From Acanthosepion pharaonis (taxonomy: Eukaryota; Mollusca; Cephalopoda; Sepiida; Sepiidae), in contig CAHIKZ030000253.1 of the NCBI GenBank assembly GCA_903632075.3, positions 808,001-872,000 on the forward strand: 64,000 nt of DNA, given 5' to 3'. A model generated the notes under the pieces. The model saw nothing but the letters and a program-made list of their open reading frames with translations, did no database searches and had not been told where the DNA came from. The position numbers were made by a program, and so were the translations under genes. Shown here one piece after another: positions 33,331 to 45,239 of the stretch (positions are counted from its first letter, which is position 1; each line of letters opens with the position of its first letter).

Positions 33331-36300
33331 AGGTATATCACTGCTTCCTATGCCTAGTGGAGAGTAGTGTCAACAAGAAAGATATATCCCTGCATATTTT
33401 GTTTAGGGGAGAGTAGAGTCAAAAAGAAAAGGCATATCCCTGCAACATTTGCATAGGGGAGAGTAGAGTCAAGAAGAAACATATATCCCTGCTTCCTTTC
33501 CTTAAGGGAGAGTAGAGTCAACAAGAAAAGGTATATCCCTGCTTCCTTTCCTTAAGGGAGAGAAGAGTCAACAAGAAAAGGTATATCCCTGCTTCCTTTC
33601 CTTAAGGGAGAGTAGAGTCAACAAGAAAAGGTATATCCCTGCTTCCTTTCCTTAAGGGAGAGTAGAGTCAACAAGAAAAGGTATATCCCTGCTTCCTTTC
33701 CAAGTCAAAAGAAAAGGTATAAAAGAGTCAACAAGAAAAGGTATATCCCTGCTTCCTTTCCTTAATGGAGAGTAGAGTCAACAAGAAAGTTATAACCCTG
33801 CTTCCTTTGCATAGGGGTGAGTAGAGTCAACGAGAAAGATATATTCCTGCTTCGTTTGCTTAGGGGAGAGTAGAGTGAACAAGAAAGGTATATTCCTGCT
33901 TCCGTTGCTTAGGGGTGAGTGGAGTTAACAAGAAAAGGTATAGCCCTGCTTCCTTTACTTAGGGGAGAGCAGAGTCCACAAGAAAAAGTATATCCCTGCA
34001 ACCTTTGGTTACGGGAGAGTAGAGTCAAAAAGAAAAGATATATGCCTGCTTCCTTTGCTTATAGGAGAGTAGAATCAACAAGAAAGGTATATACCTGCTT
34101 TCTTTTATTTAGGGGAGAGTAGAGTCCACAAGAAAAGCTATATCTCTGCTTCCTTTGCTTAGGGGAGAGTAGAGTCAACAAGAATAGGTATATCGCTGAT
34201 TCCTTTGCTCGGGGGAGAGTAGAGTCAAAAAGAAAAGGTATATCCCTGCTTCCAATACTTAGTGGGGAGAAGAGTCAACAAGAAAAGGTATATCCCTGCT
34301 TTTTGCTTAGGGGAGAGTAGAGTCAACGAGAAAGATATATCCCTGCTTCCTTTGCTTGGGGGAGAGTAGAGTCAACGAGAATTGGTATATCCCTGCTTCT
34401 TTACTTTGGGGAGAGTAGAGTCAACAAGAAAGGTATATTCCTGCTTCCTTTGCTTAGGGGTGAGTTGAGTCAACAAGAAAGATTATCCCTGCTTCCTTTG
34501 CTTAAAGGAGACTAGAGGCAACAAGAAAGGTATCTACCTGCATCCTTTGCTTAGGGGAGTGTAGATTCAACGAGAAAGATATATCCCTGCATCGTTTGCT
34601 TAGGGGAGAGTAGAGTCAACGAGAAAGATATAACACTGCATCGTTTGTTTAGGGTCAACGATAAAGGTGTATCCCTGCTTCTTTTACGTAGTGGAGAGTA
34701 GACTCAACAAGAAATGTATATCCCTGCTTCCTTTGCTTAGGGGTGAGTAGAATCAACAAGAAACGTATATCCCTGCTTCCATTGTTTAGGGGAGTGTAGA
34801 GTCAACAAGAAAGATATATCCCTGCTTCCGTTGTTTTGGGGAGAGTAGATTAAACAAGAAAGGTTTATACCTGCTTCCTTTGCTTAGGAGAAAGTAGAGT
34901 CAACGAGAAAGATATATTCCTGCTTCGTTTGCCTAAGGGAGAGTAGAGTCAACAAGAAAGGTATATCCCTGCTTTCTTTTGCTTAGGGGAAAGTAGAATC
35001 CACAAGAAAAGGTATATACCAGCTTCCTTTGCTTAAGTGGGAGTGGAGTTAACAAGAAAAGTTATATCTCTGCTTCCTTTGTTTAGGGGAGAGTAGAGTC
35101 AACAAGAAAGGTATATCTCTGCTTCGTTTGCTTAGGGGAGAGTAGAGTCAAAAAGAAAAGCTATATCCGTGCTTGCTTTGCTTAGGGGAGAGTAGAGTGA
35201 ACAAGAAAGGTATATCCATGCTTCCATAACTTAGGGGAGAGTAGAGTGAACAAGAAAAGTATATCCCAGCTTCCTTTGCTTAGAGTGAGTGGAGTCAACA
35301 ACAAAAGGTATAACTCTGCTTCCTTTACTTAGGTGAGAGTAGAGTGAACGAGAAATGTATATCCCTGCTTCTTTTGCTTAGGGGAGAGTAGAGTCAAGTA
35401 GAAAGATATATTTCTATTTCATTTGCTATGGGGAGAGTAGAGTCCACAAGAAAAGGTATATCCCAGCTTCCTTGGCTTAGAGGAGAGTAGAGTCAACAAG
35501 AATAGGTATATCCCTGCTTTCTTTGCTTAGAGGAAAGTAGAGTCAACAAGAAAGATATATCCCTGCTTCCTTTGCTCAGGGGAGAGCAGAGTCAACGAGA
35601 AAGGTATATCCTGTCTCTCTTGCTTAGGGGAGAGTAGAATGAACAAGAAAGATATATCCCTGCTTTGTTTGCTTAGGGGAGAATAGAGTCAGCGAAAGAT
35701 GTATATCCCTTCTTCCTTTGCCTTGGGGAGAGTAGAGTCAACGATAAAGATATATTCCAGCTTCCGTTGCTTAGGGGAGAGTAGAATCAACAAGAAAGGT
35801 GCATCCCTGCTTCCTTTGCTTATGTGTGAGTAGAGTCATCAAGAAATGTATATCCTTTCTTCCTTCGTTTAGGGAAGAGTAGAGTCAAGAAGAAAGATAT
35901 ACCCTGCTTCCTTTGTTTAGGGGAGAGTAGATTCAACAGGAAAGCAATATACCTGCTTCCTTTACTTAGGGGAGAGTAGAGTCAACAAGAAATGTATATC
36001 CCTGCTTTGTTTGTTTAGGGGAGAGTAGAATCAACAAGAAAGGTATATCCCTGCTTTTTTTTCCTTAGGGGAAAGTAGAGTCAACGAAAAAGGTGTATCC
36101 CTGCTTCCTTTTCTTAGGAGAGAGTAGAGTCAACAAGATTATCTATATCCCTGCTTCCTTTGTTTAGGGGAGAGTAGAGTCAACAAGAAAGGTATATCCC
36201 TGCTTTTTTTTCCTTAGGGGAAAGTAGAGTCAACGAAAAAGGTGTATCCCTGCTTCCTTTTCTTAGGAGTGAGTGGAGTCAACAAGATTAGCTATATCCC

Positions 36301-38640
36301 TGCTTCCTTTGTTTAGGGGAGATTAGATTCCACAAGAAAATATATATACCTGCTTCCTTTGCTTAACGGAGAGTAGAGTCAACAAGAATAAGTATTTCCC
36401 TGCTTCCATTGTTAAGGGGTGAGTAGAGGCAACAAGAATTGTATATCCCTGCTTCCTTTTTTTTTAGGGGAGAGTAGAGTCAACAAGAAAGTTATATTCC
36501 TGCTTCCTTTGCTTAGGGGAGAGTAGTGTAAACAAGAAAAGTATATCCCCGCTTCCATTCCTTAGGGGAGAATAGAGTCAACGAGAATGGTGTATCGCTT
36601 GATTCCTTTGTTTAGGGGAGAGTAGAGTCAACAAGAAAAGTATATCCCTGCTTACTTTGCTTGAAGAGAGTAGAGTCAACGAGAACAAAATAACCCTGTT
36701 CGTTTGCTTAGGGGAGAGTAGATTCAACGATAACGAAATATCCCTGCTTTCTTTTGCTTAGGGGAGAGTGGAGACCCCAAGGAAAGTTATATCCCTGCTT
36801 CCTTCGCTTAGGGGTGGATGCAGTCAACAGGAAACGGTATATCTCTGCTTCCTTTACTTAGCGAGTGTAGAGTCAACAAGAAAGGTATATCCCTGCTTCC
36901 TTTGCTTAGGGGAGAGTAGAGTCAACAAGAATAGATATATCCCTGCTTCCTTTGCTTAGGGGTGTGTGTAGCCAACAAAAAAATGTATATCCCTGCTTCC
37001 TTTACTTAGGGGAGTGTAGAGTCCACAAGAAAAGTATATCTCTGCTTCCGTTGCTTAGGGGAGTGTAGATTCAACAAGAATAGTTATATCCCTGCTTCCT
37101 TTGCTTAGGAGAGAGTAGAGTGAACAAGCACGGTATATCCCTGCTTTGTTTGCTTAGGGCAGAGTCAACAAGAAAGGTATATCCCTGCTTCCTTTGCTTA
37201 GGGGTGTGTGGAGTCAACAAGAAGAGGTATATCTCTGCTTCCTTTACTTAGGGGAGAGTAGAGTCCACAAGAAAATGTATATCCCTGCTTCCTTTACTTA
37301 GGGGAGAGTAGAGTGAACAAGAAAGGTATATCCCTGCTTCGTTTGCTTAGGGGAGTGTATAGTCAACAAGAATTGGTATATCCCTGCTTCCTTTACTTTG
37401 GGGAGAGTAGAGTCAACAAGAAAGGTATATCCCGGTTTCGTTTGCTTAGGAGAGAGTAGAATCAACAAGAAAGGTATATCCCTGCTTCCTTTTCTTAGGG
37501 GAGAGTAGAGTGAACATGAAAGGTATATCCCTGCTTCCATGACTTAGGGGAGAGTAGAGTCAACAAGAAAGGTATATCCTTGCTTCCTTTACTTAGGGGA
37601 GAGTAGAGTCAACAAGAAAAGTATATCTCTGCTTCCGTTGCTTAGGGGAGTGTAGATTCAACAAGAATAGTTATATCCCTGCTTCCTTTGCTTAGGAGAG
37701 AGTAGAGTTCAAAGGAAAAGGTATATCCCTGCTTCCTTTGCTTAGGGGAGAGTAGAGTGAACAAGCACGGTATATCCCTGCTTTGTTTGCTTAGGGCAGA
37801 GTAGAGTCAACAAGAAAGGTATATCCCTGCTTTATTTGCTTAGGGGTGTGTGGAGTCAACAAGAAGAGGTATATCTCTGCTTCCTTTACTTAGGGGAGAG
37901 TAGAGTGAACAAGAAAGGTATATACCTGCTTCGTTTGCTTAGGGGAGTGTATAGTCAACAAGAATTGGTATATCCCTGCTTCGTTTGCTTAGGGGAGTGT
38001 ATAGTCAACAAGAATTGGTATATCCCTGCTTCCTTTACTTTGGGGAGAGTAGAGTCAACAAGAAAGGTATATCCCGGCTTCGTTTGCTTAGGGGAGAGTA
38101 GAATCAACAAGAAAGGTATATCCCTGCTTCCTTTTCTTAGGGGAGAGTAGAGTGAACATGAAAGGTATATCCTTTCTTCCTTTGTTTAGGGGTGGGTGGT
38201 GTCAACATGAAAAGTTATATCTCTCCTTCCTTTACTTAGGGGAGAATAGAGTCCACAAGGAAATATATATCCCTGCTTCCTTTGCTCAGGTGAGAGTAGA
38301 GTCAACAAAAATAGGTTATCCCTGCTTCCTTTGCTTAGATGATAGTAGAGTCAATAAGAAAGATATATCTCTGCTTCCTTTGCTTAGGGGAGAGTAGAGT
38401 CAAAATGAAAAGTTATATCCCTGCAACCTTTGCTCAGTTGAGTGCAGAGTCAAAAAGAAAGATAATTCCTTGTTCCCTTTTCTTAGAGTGAACAAAAATG
38501 TATATCCCTGCTTCCTTTGCTTAGCGGTGAGTAGAGTCAACAAGAAATGTATATCCCTGCTTCCTTTGCTTAGGGTAGGCTAGAGTCAACAGTTAAATAG
38601 TGGGGAGTAGTATCAACAAGAAACGTTTATCACTGCTTTC
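33275..38640 (+). repeat. Large 49-bp minisatellite array
   Basis: About 108 tandem copies (estimated from length) of a 49-50-bp unit: GGTATATCCCTGCTTCC, then TTTGCTTAGGGGAGAG, then TAGAGTCAACAAGAAA. Copies differ by scattered substitutions and 1-3-base indels. The unit length is not a multiple of three, so the frame rotates; the open frames at 33,919, 36,768, 37,836 and 38,152 are side effects. The first unit (33,275-33,330) is seven bases longer and encodes part of the host pseudogene, and the last unit (38,620-38,655) reads back into it. Confidence 0.98.
37021..38170 (+). repeat. Higher-order duplication within the minisatellite
   Basis: A run of about 12 variant units is present twice. 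Diagnostic variants such as ATAGTTATATCC (37,080 and 37,667), GAACAAGCACGG (37,122 and 37,767) and AAGAATTGGTATAT (37,369 and 37,961) recur in the same order, 587-645 bases apart. One unit is lost and one extra unit gained in the second copy. Confidence 0.85.
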
Positions 38641-39150
38641 TTTTCTCATAGGACATCAGAGCCATGGAAGAACTTTTCAAAGAAATTTGTCCTTCACGCA
38701 CGTCACTTACTTTCGGAGAATCTAAACCTAATTAATCCACCTTTGATGAGCAGAGATCAAATTATATGACCTCGTCTGCATATCAAATTAATCTTCGTGA
38801 AACAATATGGAAAAAACTTTAGAGACGAACTTCGAGCGTTTCAAATATATTACTTCAAATGTTCCAAGTTTACGCTATGAGAAAAATCAATGCCGGAATT
38901 TTCAATGGTTCACAAATAAGATCATTATTTAAAGACTGCAGAATAAATGGCTGGCTCCCATTCGTGAAGCTGATAGAATTTTTTTAGCCTATTATTGAGG
39001 AGATAACTCCGAAGAAATCGTAAAAAATTATAAGTCACTACAAAGAATTATGTTGCAATGTATGATTATCGTTGGCGCATGAAAAGACACCTGGCATCAA
39101 CATAGCAAATACGCTAGAAAGTCTTATAAAATAATTTCTGCCATACTGAA
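38641..39150 (+). pseudogene. C-terminal half of the same uncharacterised family
   Basis: Immediately after the array the plus strand encodes DIRAMEELFKE (from about 38,652), then LHIKL (about 38,780), INAGIFNGSQIRSLFKD (about 38,889-38,940), WLPFVKLIEFF, EIVKNYKSL and finally WRMKRHLAST and YARKSYK (about 39,075-39,130). The known family has, after its CFLCLWDSR block, LPPLHIKLG, then AGxFxGPQIRxLxxD, then a W..F..V...FLGN...NY segment, and ends in a basic tail. The match in order places this as the second half of the gene at 32,059. The conserved GCNMSxKxH...SDEHGERFHQD block is missing or unrecognisable. Confidence 0.6.
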
Positions 39151-39668
<518 letters not shown>

Positions 39669-39782
39669 AGAAATATAAAGAAATATAGTCTTAAGGTGTG
39701 CTATATTTATGGGATAAAGTGCTCAATATCAGAGATAGAGCGTGTGTAAATATAAAAGTGAACATAGAAGTCAACACTTAGA

Positions 39783-39821
39783 GGCGACAGTCTGTTTCAT
39801 GCTATATGCAATCGTCAGGCC
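39783..39821 (-). ncRNA. Hammerhead-like motif, left arm
   Basis: Mirror copy of the motif at 39,865-39,903: GGC, CTGACGA, TGC/GCA stem, GAA, ACAG-A-CTGT, C, GCC, read on the minus strand. Confidence 0.5.
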
Positions 39822-39864
39822 AATCGTCAGGCCACATGCTATATGCAATCGTCAGGCCACATGT

Positions 39865-39903
39865 GGCCTGACGATTGCATATAGCATGAAACAGACTGTC
39901 GCC
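39865..39903 (+). ncRNA. Hammerhead-like motif, right arm
   Basis: Helix I arms GGC/GCC (3 bp), exact CTGACGA core, TGC/GCA helix II with one mismatch at its base, GAA, a 4-bp helix III (ACAG-A-CTGT) and a GTC cleavage triplet ending at 39,900. Small loops like this usually need a dimer to fold; the palindromic arrangement provides two facing copies. Confidence 0.5.
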
Positions 39904-39927
39904 TCTAAGTGTTGACTTCGATGTTCA

Positions 39928-39930
<3 letters not shown>

Positions 39931-39963
<33 letters not shown>
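39931..39963. repeat. (TA)n microsatellite
   Basis: About 16 TA units between the hairpin element and the mariner. Confidence 0.95.
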
Positions 39964-39964
<1 letters not shown>

Positions 39965-39966
<2 letters not shown>

Positions 39967-40841
39967 TGCGATGATAAATTGTCTAAATTACGCAAAAATA
40001 AAAGTAACACTGACATCTCATTTTAACAGATATATTTACCATAATGACTGAAATACGAAAGAGTAAATTTATTCAATAAAATCGCCATTGTCTTCAACCG
40101 CGGCCTCCAGACGACATCGGAATCTTCTGCAACTCTTCTGGATATTCTCCTTGTTTAAGTTGGTGAATGCTGCCATAATCCTTGCCTTCAGTTCATCTTT
40201 GGTGTTACAAGGAGTTTTGTTGGTCTCTTACTCAACTGCGCCCCACACATAATAATCAAGGGGGTTGCAGTCTGGGCAGTTAGGTGGCCAGATGTAAGGG
40301 ATGTTATGGTCGCTGAAATTGTCTGACAGCCATGACTGGGTTCTCCTACTTGTGTGGCATGGTGCAGAGTTGTGTTGGCAGACATAGGTTCTTCCAACAG
40401 CCAACCTCTGAGCCCAGGGCAGCACTACCTCCTCAAGTCAACAAGATGTAAGCTTACCTGTTGATTCTGGGGCCCTCACCAAAAACTTCGGGTGTTATTT
40501 TCCTATCAGAACGATCAGAATGAGTTTTTCGAGCTGCTATACCTTCGTAATCAGCAATATACTCATCCAACTCTTTCCGAATACTCTGCACTGTCCTCAT
40601 ATTAACACCCAAACACTCTGAAATGTTCGTATTGGAGCTTTTGGCGCGAATGTCAAGCAGTACGGTATCCCATATCCAAATTTATGGCGGAGTTAATTGC
40701 ATCATAGTGCTGTTTTCCTCACAGACGGTGCCCAACTGACCCCACTGTATTTTGCAGTCAGTAAAATAAAAAAACAAACAATGCGCATGCGCGAAATTAA
40801 AGAAAACTAAAATTGCGAGAATTTACCTAACGCATCCTGAA
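39965..40841 (-). mobile_element. Mariner-like DNA transposon, DD37D-type spacing, inactive
   Basis: Begins beside a (TA)n tract and ends in ATATATA, compatible with insertion at TA. The ends are only weakly similar to each other (TAAATT(C/G)T blocks). The internal sequence holds a decayed transposase and matches the shorter copy at 27.6-28.07 kb over its 5' UTR and N-terminus. The element is about 880 bp, shorter than typical mariners (about 1.3 kb), because of an internal deletion in the catalytic domain. Confidence 0.82.
40069..40705 (-). pseudogene. Mariner transposase, broken
   Basis: Minus strand from ATG at 40705: MMQLTPP, then a stop. The helix-turn-helix region follows (SNTNISECLGVNMRTVQSIR, about 40,645-40,586) and VFGEGPRINR. 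After a deletion, another frame gives YVCQHNSAPCHTSRR and PNCPDCNPLDYYVW (40,390-40,240), then NLNKENIQKSCRRFR at the C-terminus. The aligned catalytic position in HNSAPCH is Asn, where relatives have Asp; counting from it to the Asp of NPLD gives 37 residues, a DD37D-type spacing as in the maT group. The stop is at 40069-40071. Confidence 0.85.
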
Positions 40842-42351
40842 TATATACGTGTCTGTCTGTAATATATAACTTACGGATCTCTTCTGTTAATTAACACTAA
40901 AATAAAAAGAAGTTATATTTCCTAAAATTCATACCAAAGTGAGACACTTCCATTCCACTCCGTCTGGTGTGAGCTTTGCAATCGCTCAAAATGTAGTGAC
41001 CCGAGTGCGCTATTTCTAAGTGGGGAGTCAACATTAACGCTCACCTCAATTAACAAGTTAAAAACATTTTTTTAAGTACCTCGAATATCATCGGCATTTA
41101 CGAAATGTGAATAACTCTCTCTGATTTTGGGTCATTTTTTATTCCGAGGGTTGGAGTTTCTGCGAGATAAACTAAAGAAATATTGATTTATAATTTCAAA
41201 AGAGTGCCAAAAAATTTAATAAAAAAGCAAACACACTTTGATTTAAAATTTATAATTTCTTGTGGTGAATTAATATTTGCGATAAGAAATTTTACATTAT
41301 TTGGGGTGAATTAACAGAAAAGATTCGAACTTACGACGATTCTTTCGGTATACTGTGAGCTGAGTTCACATTTCACTTACAGCTACTAGTGTTCCGTTGA
41401 CAGTTATACGCTTGGAGAAACATTATTATAGGACCTTGTTTTCTGCTTCTTCCCCAATTACCTTTGCAAAAATCTCTCATTGCTGGCATGCCACGATACT
41501 TATGGGTGTGAGCGATGAGGCAAAATACTGTCCTATATATATACCTTAGTTTTTATTCAGAAATTATTTAAAACAAATAGGAGAAAAACATAGAGATGGA
41601 TTTCATTTTTTAATTTCACTTTGCTTTAATAAAGAAATAACAAGTTTTTTTTCGAAAAGGCCAGAATTGAATCTGAAATTTAAAAATTTCTACCCCGAAC
41701 TCGAATTTAATACATGAGTAAAGGTTGATATGATTCGGATATATAGAGATACCTTAGAGAATAATAATGATAGTCACAGTCGCTTAATTCAAACTTTCCT
41801 TGCCTGTCCAACTTACCATGCTTTATGTGTCCAGTCCTGGTGTAAATCCAAGAGGAAGATAAACATAAAATAAATTTTGGTTTCCGAACAGTTTTCTTTT
41901 CAACACCTTGCCATGCTTTACGTGATCAGCACCTTTAACAATCCTAAAATTCTCGACACAAGCATCTATTTATTTAATTCAGGGCCTTTTCAGTTTTCGC
42001 TTAAACCCAACAACTCCTGGCCGCTCTACGTTAGGCATGCGAAGTATTCAGATTCGGAATAATGTCGTTAGAATATACAATAAATCAGAAGTCACAGACT
42101 GACAAGAATTTTCTCTTTATTCTTTGTTAGGTGAGATCACATTTAGGATTTATTACACGAATAAATCATAATATATTCATTCACTGGTTATTTTATATAT
42201 ACGATGGAGTGATGACCAAGAAAGCATTTAAAAATGGTCGAATTTGGGGAAATTGTCGTGAATATTTTAGCATCTCTTCACACAAAAAAATGCTAGAAAT
42301 ATTTTAGTAAATAATTCGGATATATAGAGATACCTTAGAGAATAATACTTT
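40842..42351. other. Unclassified, with a 34-bp exact direct repeat
   Basis: ATTCGGATATATAGAGATACC and the following 13 bases are identical at 41,733-41,766 and 42,314-42,347. The 547 bases between have no recognised content. The SINE begins directly after the second copy. Confidence 0.6.
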
Positions 42352-42440
42352 TCGTTGGCTCGACGTGGTGTAATGGTTAGCGAGCATATCTCAGTGGAAT
42401 CATTATAACTGCGTAGCGAGTTCGATCCTAGACATGGTAT
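42352..42440 (+). mobile_element. tRNA-derived SINE head
   Basis: A-box-like GTGGTGTAATGGTTAGCGAG and B-box-like GCGAGTTCGATCCT, about 45 bases apart, the same family as 25,095-25,210 (opposite strand). Sequence downstream to about 42,480 may be the SINE body. Confidence 0.7.
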
Positions 42441-42884
42441 GTCTTAAGCTTAACTTTTAGTATATTTTTTTAAACAGCAATATATTTCCTTCGAAATATC
42501 AGTCGTTGCAGTGTAATTATCACATATTTCAACAACTAAATTCCCAATTATTTTCAATGATTTTATATTGGCTTTTTTTAAAAATCGATTCAGTCCAAGA
42601 AAGGCAATAATGCCACTACGACACAAGTGGGAGTAAAAGAGAATGGGAAGAGGAAACTAGAAACACAATCCTAGGTAAAAAACATCAATCCCTGTTCAAA
42701 ACTGGGCAGGTTTGTGAAGCGAACGATAATAGATTTGATAGCATTCTAAATATTCTAATTACCTTCTTATATTCTCTTTGACACGAACGCTATTTTTTGT
42801 TATGGTGGCTTTTAAAACAACTTTTCGGTTGCTCTAATCTCTGGTCTCCCCCGACTTTTTCTTGTATTTAGGTATTTTCAAGTA
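42441..42884. other. Non-coding, unclassified
   Basis: Nothing recognised beyond the possible SINE body. Confidence 0.35.
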
Positions 42885-43760
42885 TTGATTGAAAGATGGA
42901 TATACACCTTAACTTTCATGTATTGATCGGTTATTGATTGAACGATGGATATACACTTTCCATTTCAAGTATTGATTGAACGGTGGATATACACCTTCCC
43001 TTTCCAGTATTGATTGAACGATGGATATACACCTTCCCTTTTTGCGTATTGATAGAATGATGGATATACACCTTCCCTTTCAAGTATCGAGTGAACGGTG
43101 GATATACACTTTACTTTCAAGTATTGATTGAACGATGGATATACACCTTCCCTTTCAATTACTGATTGAGCGATGGATATACACTTTCCCTTTCAAGTAT
43201 TGACAGAACGATGGATATACACATTCCATTTTAAGTATTGATTGAACGATGGATGTACACCTTCCCTTTCAAGTATCGATTGAACGATGGATATACACCT
43301 TCCCTTTCAAGTATTGATTGAACGATGGATATACACTTTCCATTTGAAGTATTGATAGAACGATGGATATACACCTTCCCTTTCTAGTATTGATTGAACG
43401 ATGGATATATACCTTGCCTTTGAAGTATTGATTGAACGATGGATACACACCTTTACTTTCAAGTATTGATTGAACGATGGATATACACCTTTCCTTTAAA
43501 GTATTGGTTGAAAGATGGTTATACACCTTCCCTTTCAAGTACTGATTGAACGATAGATATGCACCTTCCCTTTTTAAGCATTGGTTGAACGATGGATATA
43601 CACCTTTCCTTTCAAGTTTTGATTGAACGATGGATATACACCTTCCTTTTTAAGTATTGGTTGAACGATGGATATACACCTTTTTTTAAGTATTGTTTGA
43701 ACGATGGATATACACCTTTCCTTTAAAGTATTTGTTGGACGATGGATATACCTTTTCCTT
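42885..43760 (+). repeat. 38-bp minisatellite
   Basis: About 23 tandem copies of AAGTATTGATTGAACG, ATGGATATACACC, TTCCCTTTC, with substitutions and small indels. The open frame on the minus strand at 43269-43538 is a consequence of the repeat. It is unrelated in sequence to the 49-bp array except for the shared GATATAC/GGTATAT-like stretch. Confidence 0.97.
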
Positions 43761-44677
43761 CTCCATCATTTATTTTGGCATTCTTCTAATCTGTCACTTA
43801 TGTTGATTTTGTAAACCTTTCAATTAAAAAAAAAATAATTTAACTACCTCTTTCATTTGCGGTATCAGGCTCTTGCAAATACATGTTTTGATCACTTTTG
43901 CTTAGTGACGAAAAGATTTGTATATACCACCCCTTCCTTCGCACATGATATGCCATACGTTATTTTAAAATTGTACATTTTCCCCCTACATAAGTTATAT
44001 GTCTTCTATCTCAACTGTATGAATGTTGCACATGCAGGTTTTTTATTTCCTTTTGCAATGGACGTTTTATCTGCTGATGTAACTACGTAGAGTTGGATAT
44101 ATTTGAATACATTTGAATAATGTACATGTTGCATATTTATAAACATTCTCTGTCAAGCATCTGATGTGTGGTAGGATGGTTGGAGCCAGATTATTTTATT
44201 GATTTCTCAGCCAATGTATCTAACTGTTGTTGATGCCAATTATTATGCATGCAGCGTAGTTGTTCCTTTAGAAAGTCTCTTTCATATTGGCCATCTCTTG
44301 GTCATATGTGTCTTCTTTTCGATTTAGATCAAGGACAGAATGGCAAATATTTACACGACAACCAATGTACATATAAGTTCATGAGACTCTCATTTTTACA
44401 GCTTCTGAATTTATTTCTCAAACTTGTAAAACTCGCACAGTAGTAGTTGAGCAAACTTCAAAGAAATCTATACAACATCTGCAACTGTACAAAATTTGAC
44501 ACTAAAAATACTAAAAAAACTAATATAAGTAAGTGGTAAGGATATTCCAAGTAAATCTTTTTAATCTAAAATATTAAAATGATCGATTCATGAAGAGAAT
44601 TCAATGTGTTTATATACAGGGCAATATGATATTCAACAAGAAGGAAAAAAACTTTGTAATAAGTTTTTGCTTATTAT

Positions 44678-44682
<5 letters not shown>
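43761..44682. other. Non-coding, unclassified
   Basis: No recognised element. Confidence 0.35.
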
Positions 44683-44741
<59 letters not shown>

Positions 44742-44760
44742 ATGTGCGTGTGTGTGTGTG
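44683..44760. repeat. (TA)n-(TG)n microsatellite
   Basis: TA 44683-44733 then imperfect TG to 44760. Confidence 0.95.
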
Positions 44761-45165
44761 CCTATGTATATATATTTACTGTCATACATGTATACAAATG
44801 TGTTTTACAGATCATTGGTTAAAATGCTTTAGAAAAAATGAAGACTGTAGGTCGTAGTAAAACCCATACTTGCGGACTGGCACTACCGAATCACCAACAA
44901 ACACCTGTACTAAATAAGAGAAAGCACATTGCTTAAGAACTTATAATACCAGCAACAACTGAAATGGATATAACATGCAATCCGAATAAAAAATAATTAT
45001 ATAATTCAGATTTTGACGTTGCACACTATTTTAAAATGGTAGGAACGAAACTCTCATCACTACTCGAAAGATCAATGACAGATACTGGTCTTGAAAAATT
45101 TTTTTCCTGTAAAAATTTTAGCTGTTCGATTAATGAATGTTAAAGATTTCATTATAAGGAAACGG

Positions 45166-45170
<5 letters not shown>
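44761..45170. other. Non-coding, unclassified
   Basis: No recognised element. Confidence 0.35.

Positions 45171-45233
<63 letters not shown>
45171..45233. repeat. (TA)n microsatellite
   Basis: About 31 TA units at the 3' end of a minus-strand PLE remnant. Confidence 0.96.
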
Positions 45234-45236
<3 letters not shown>

Positions 45237-45239
45237 TAT

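Larger units (their letters stand above)
39692..39933. repeat. Large perfect hairpin element
   Basis: Arms 39753-39822 and 39864-39933 are near-perfect inverted copies. The left arm carries an extra tandem copy of ATGCTATATGCAATCGTCAGG. The unique flank 39692-39755 is the reverse complement of 12375-12438. The sequence between the arms is itself repeat-derived. A (TA)n tract (to 39,963) follows directly. Confidence 0.93.

Noticed and set aside
33919..38397. Long open frames (67-104 codons) with repeated VYPCFLCLGESRVNKK-like peptides
   Set aside because: They come from the 49-bp minisatellite reading in rotating frames; they start and stop wherever indels fall and have no initiation context.
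33275..38640. CRISPR array (regular repeats)
   Set aside because: The repeats are head-to-tail with no unique spacers, and the context is an animal genome.
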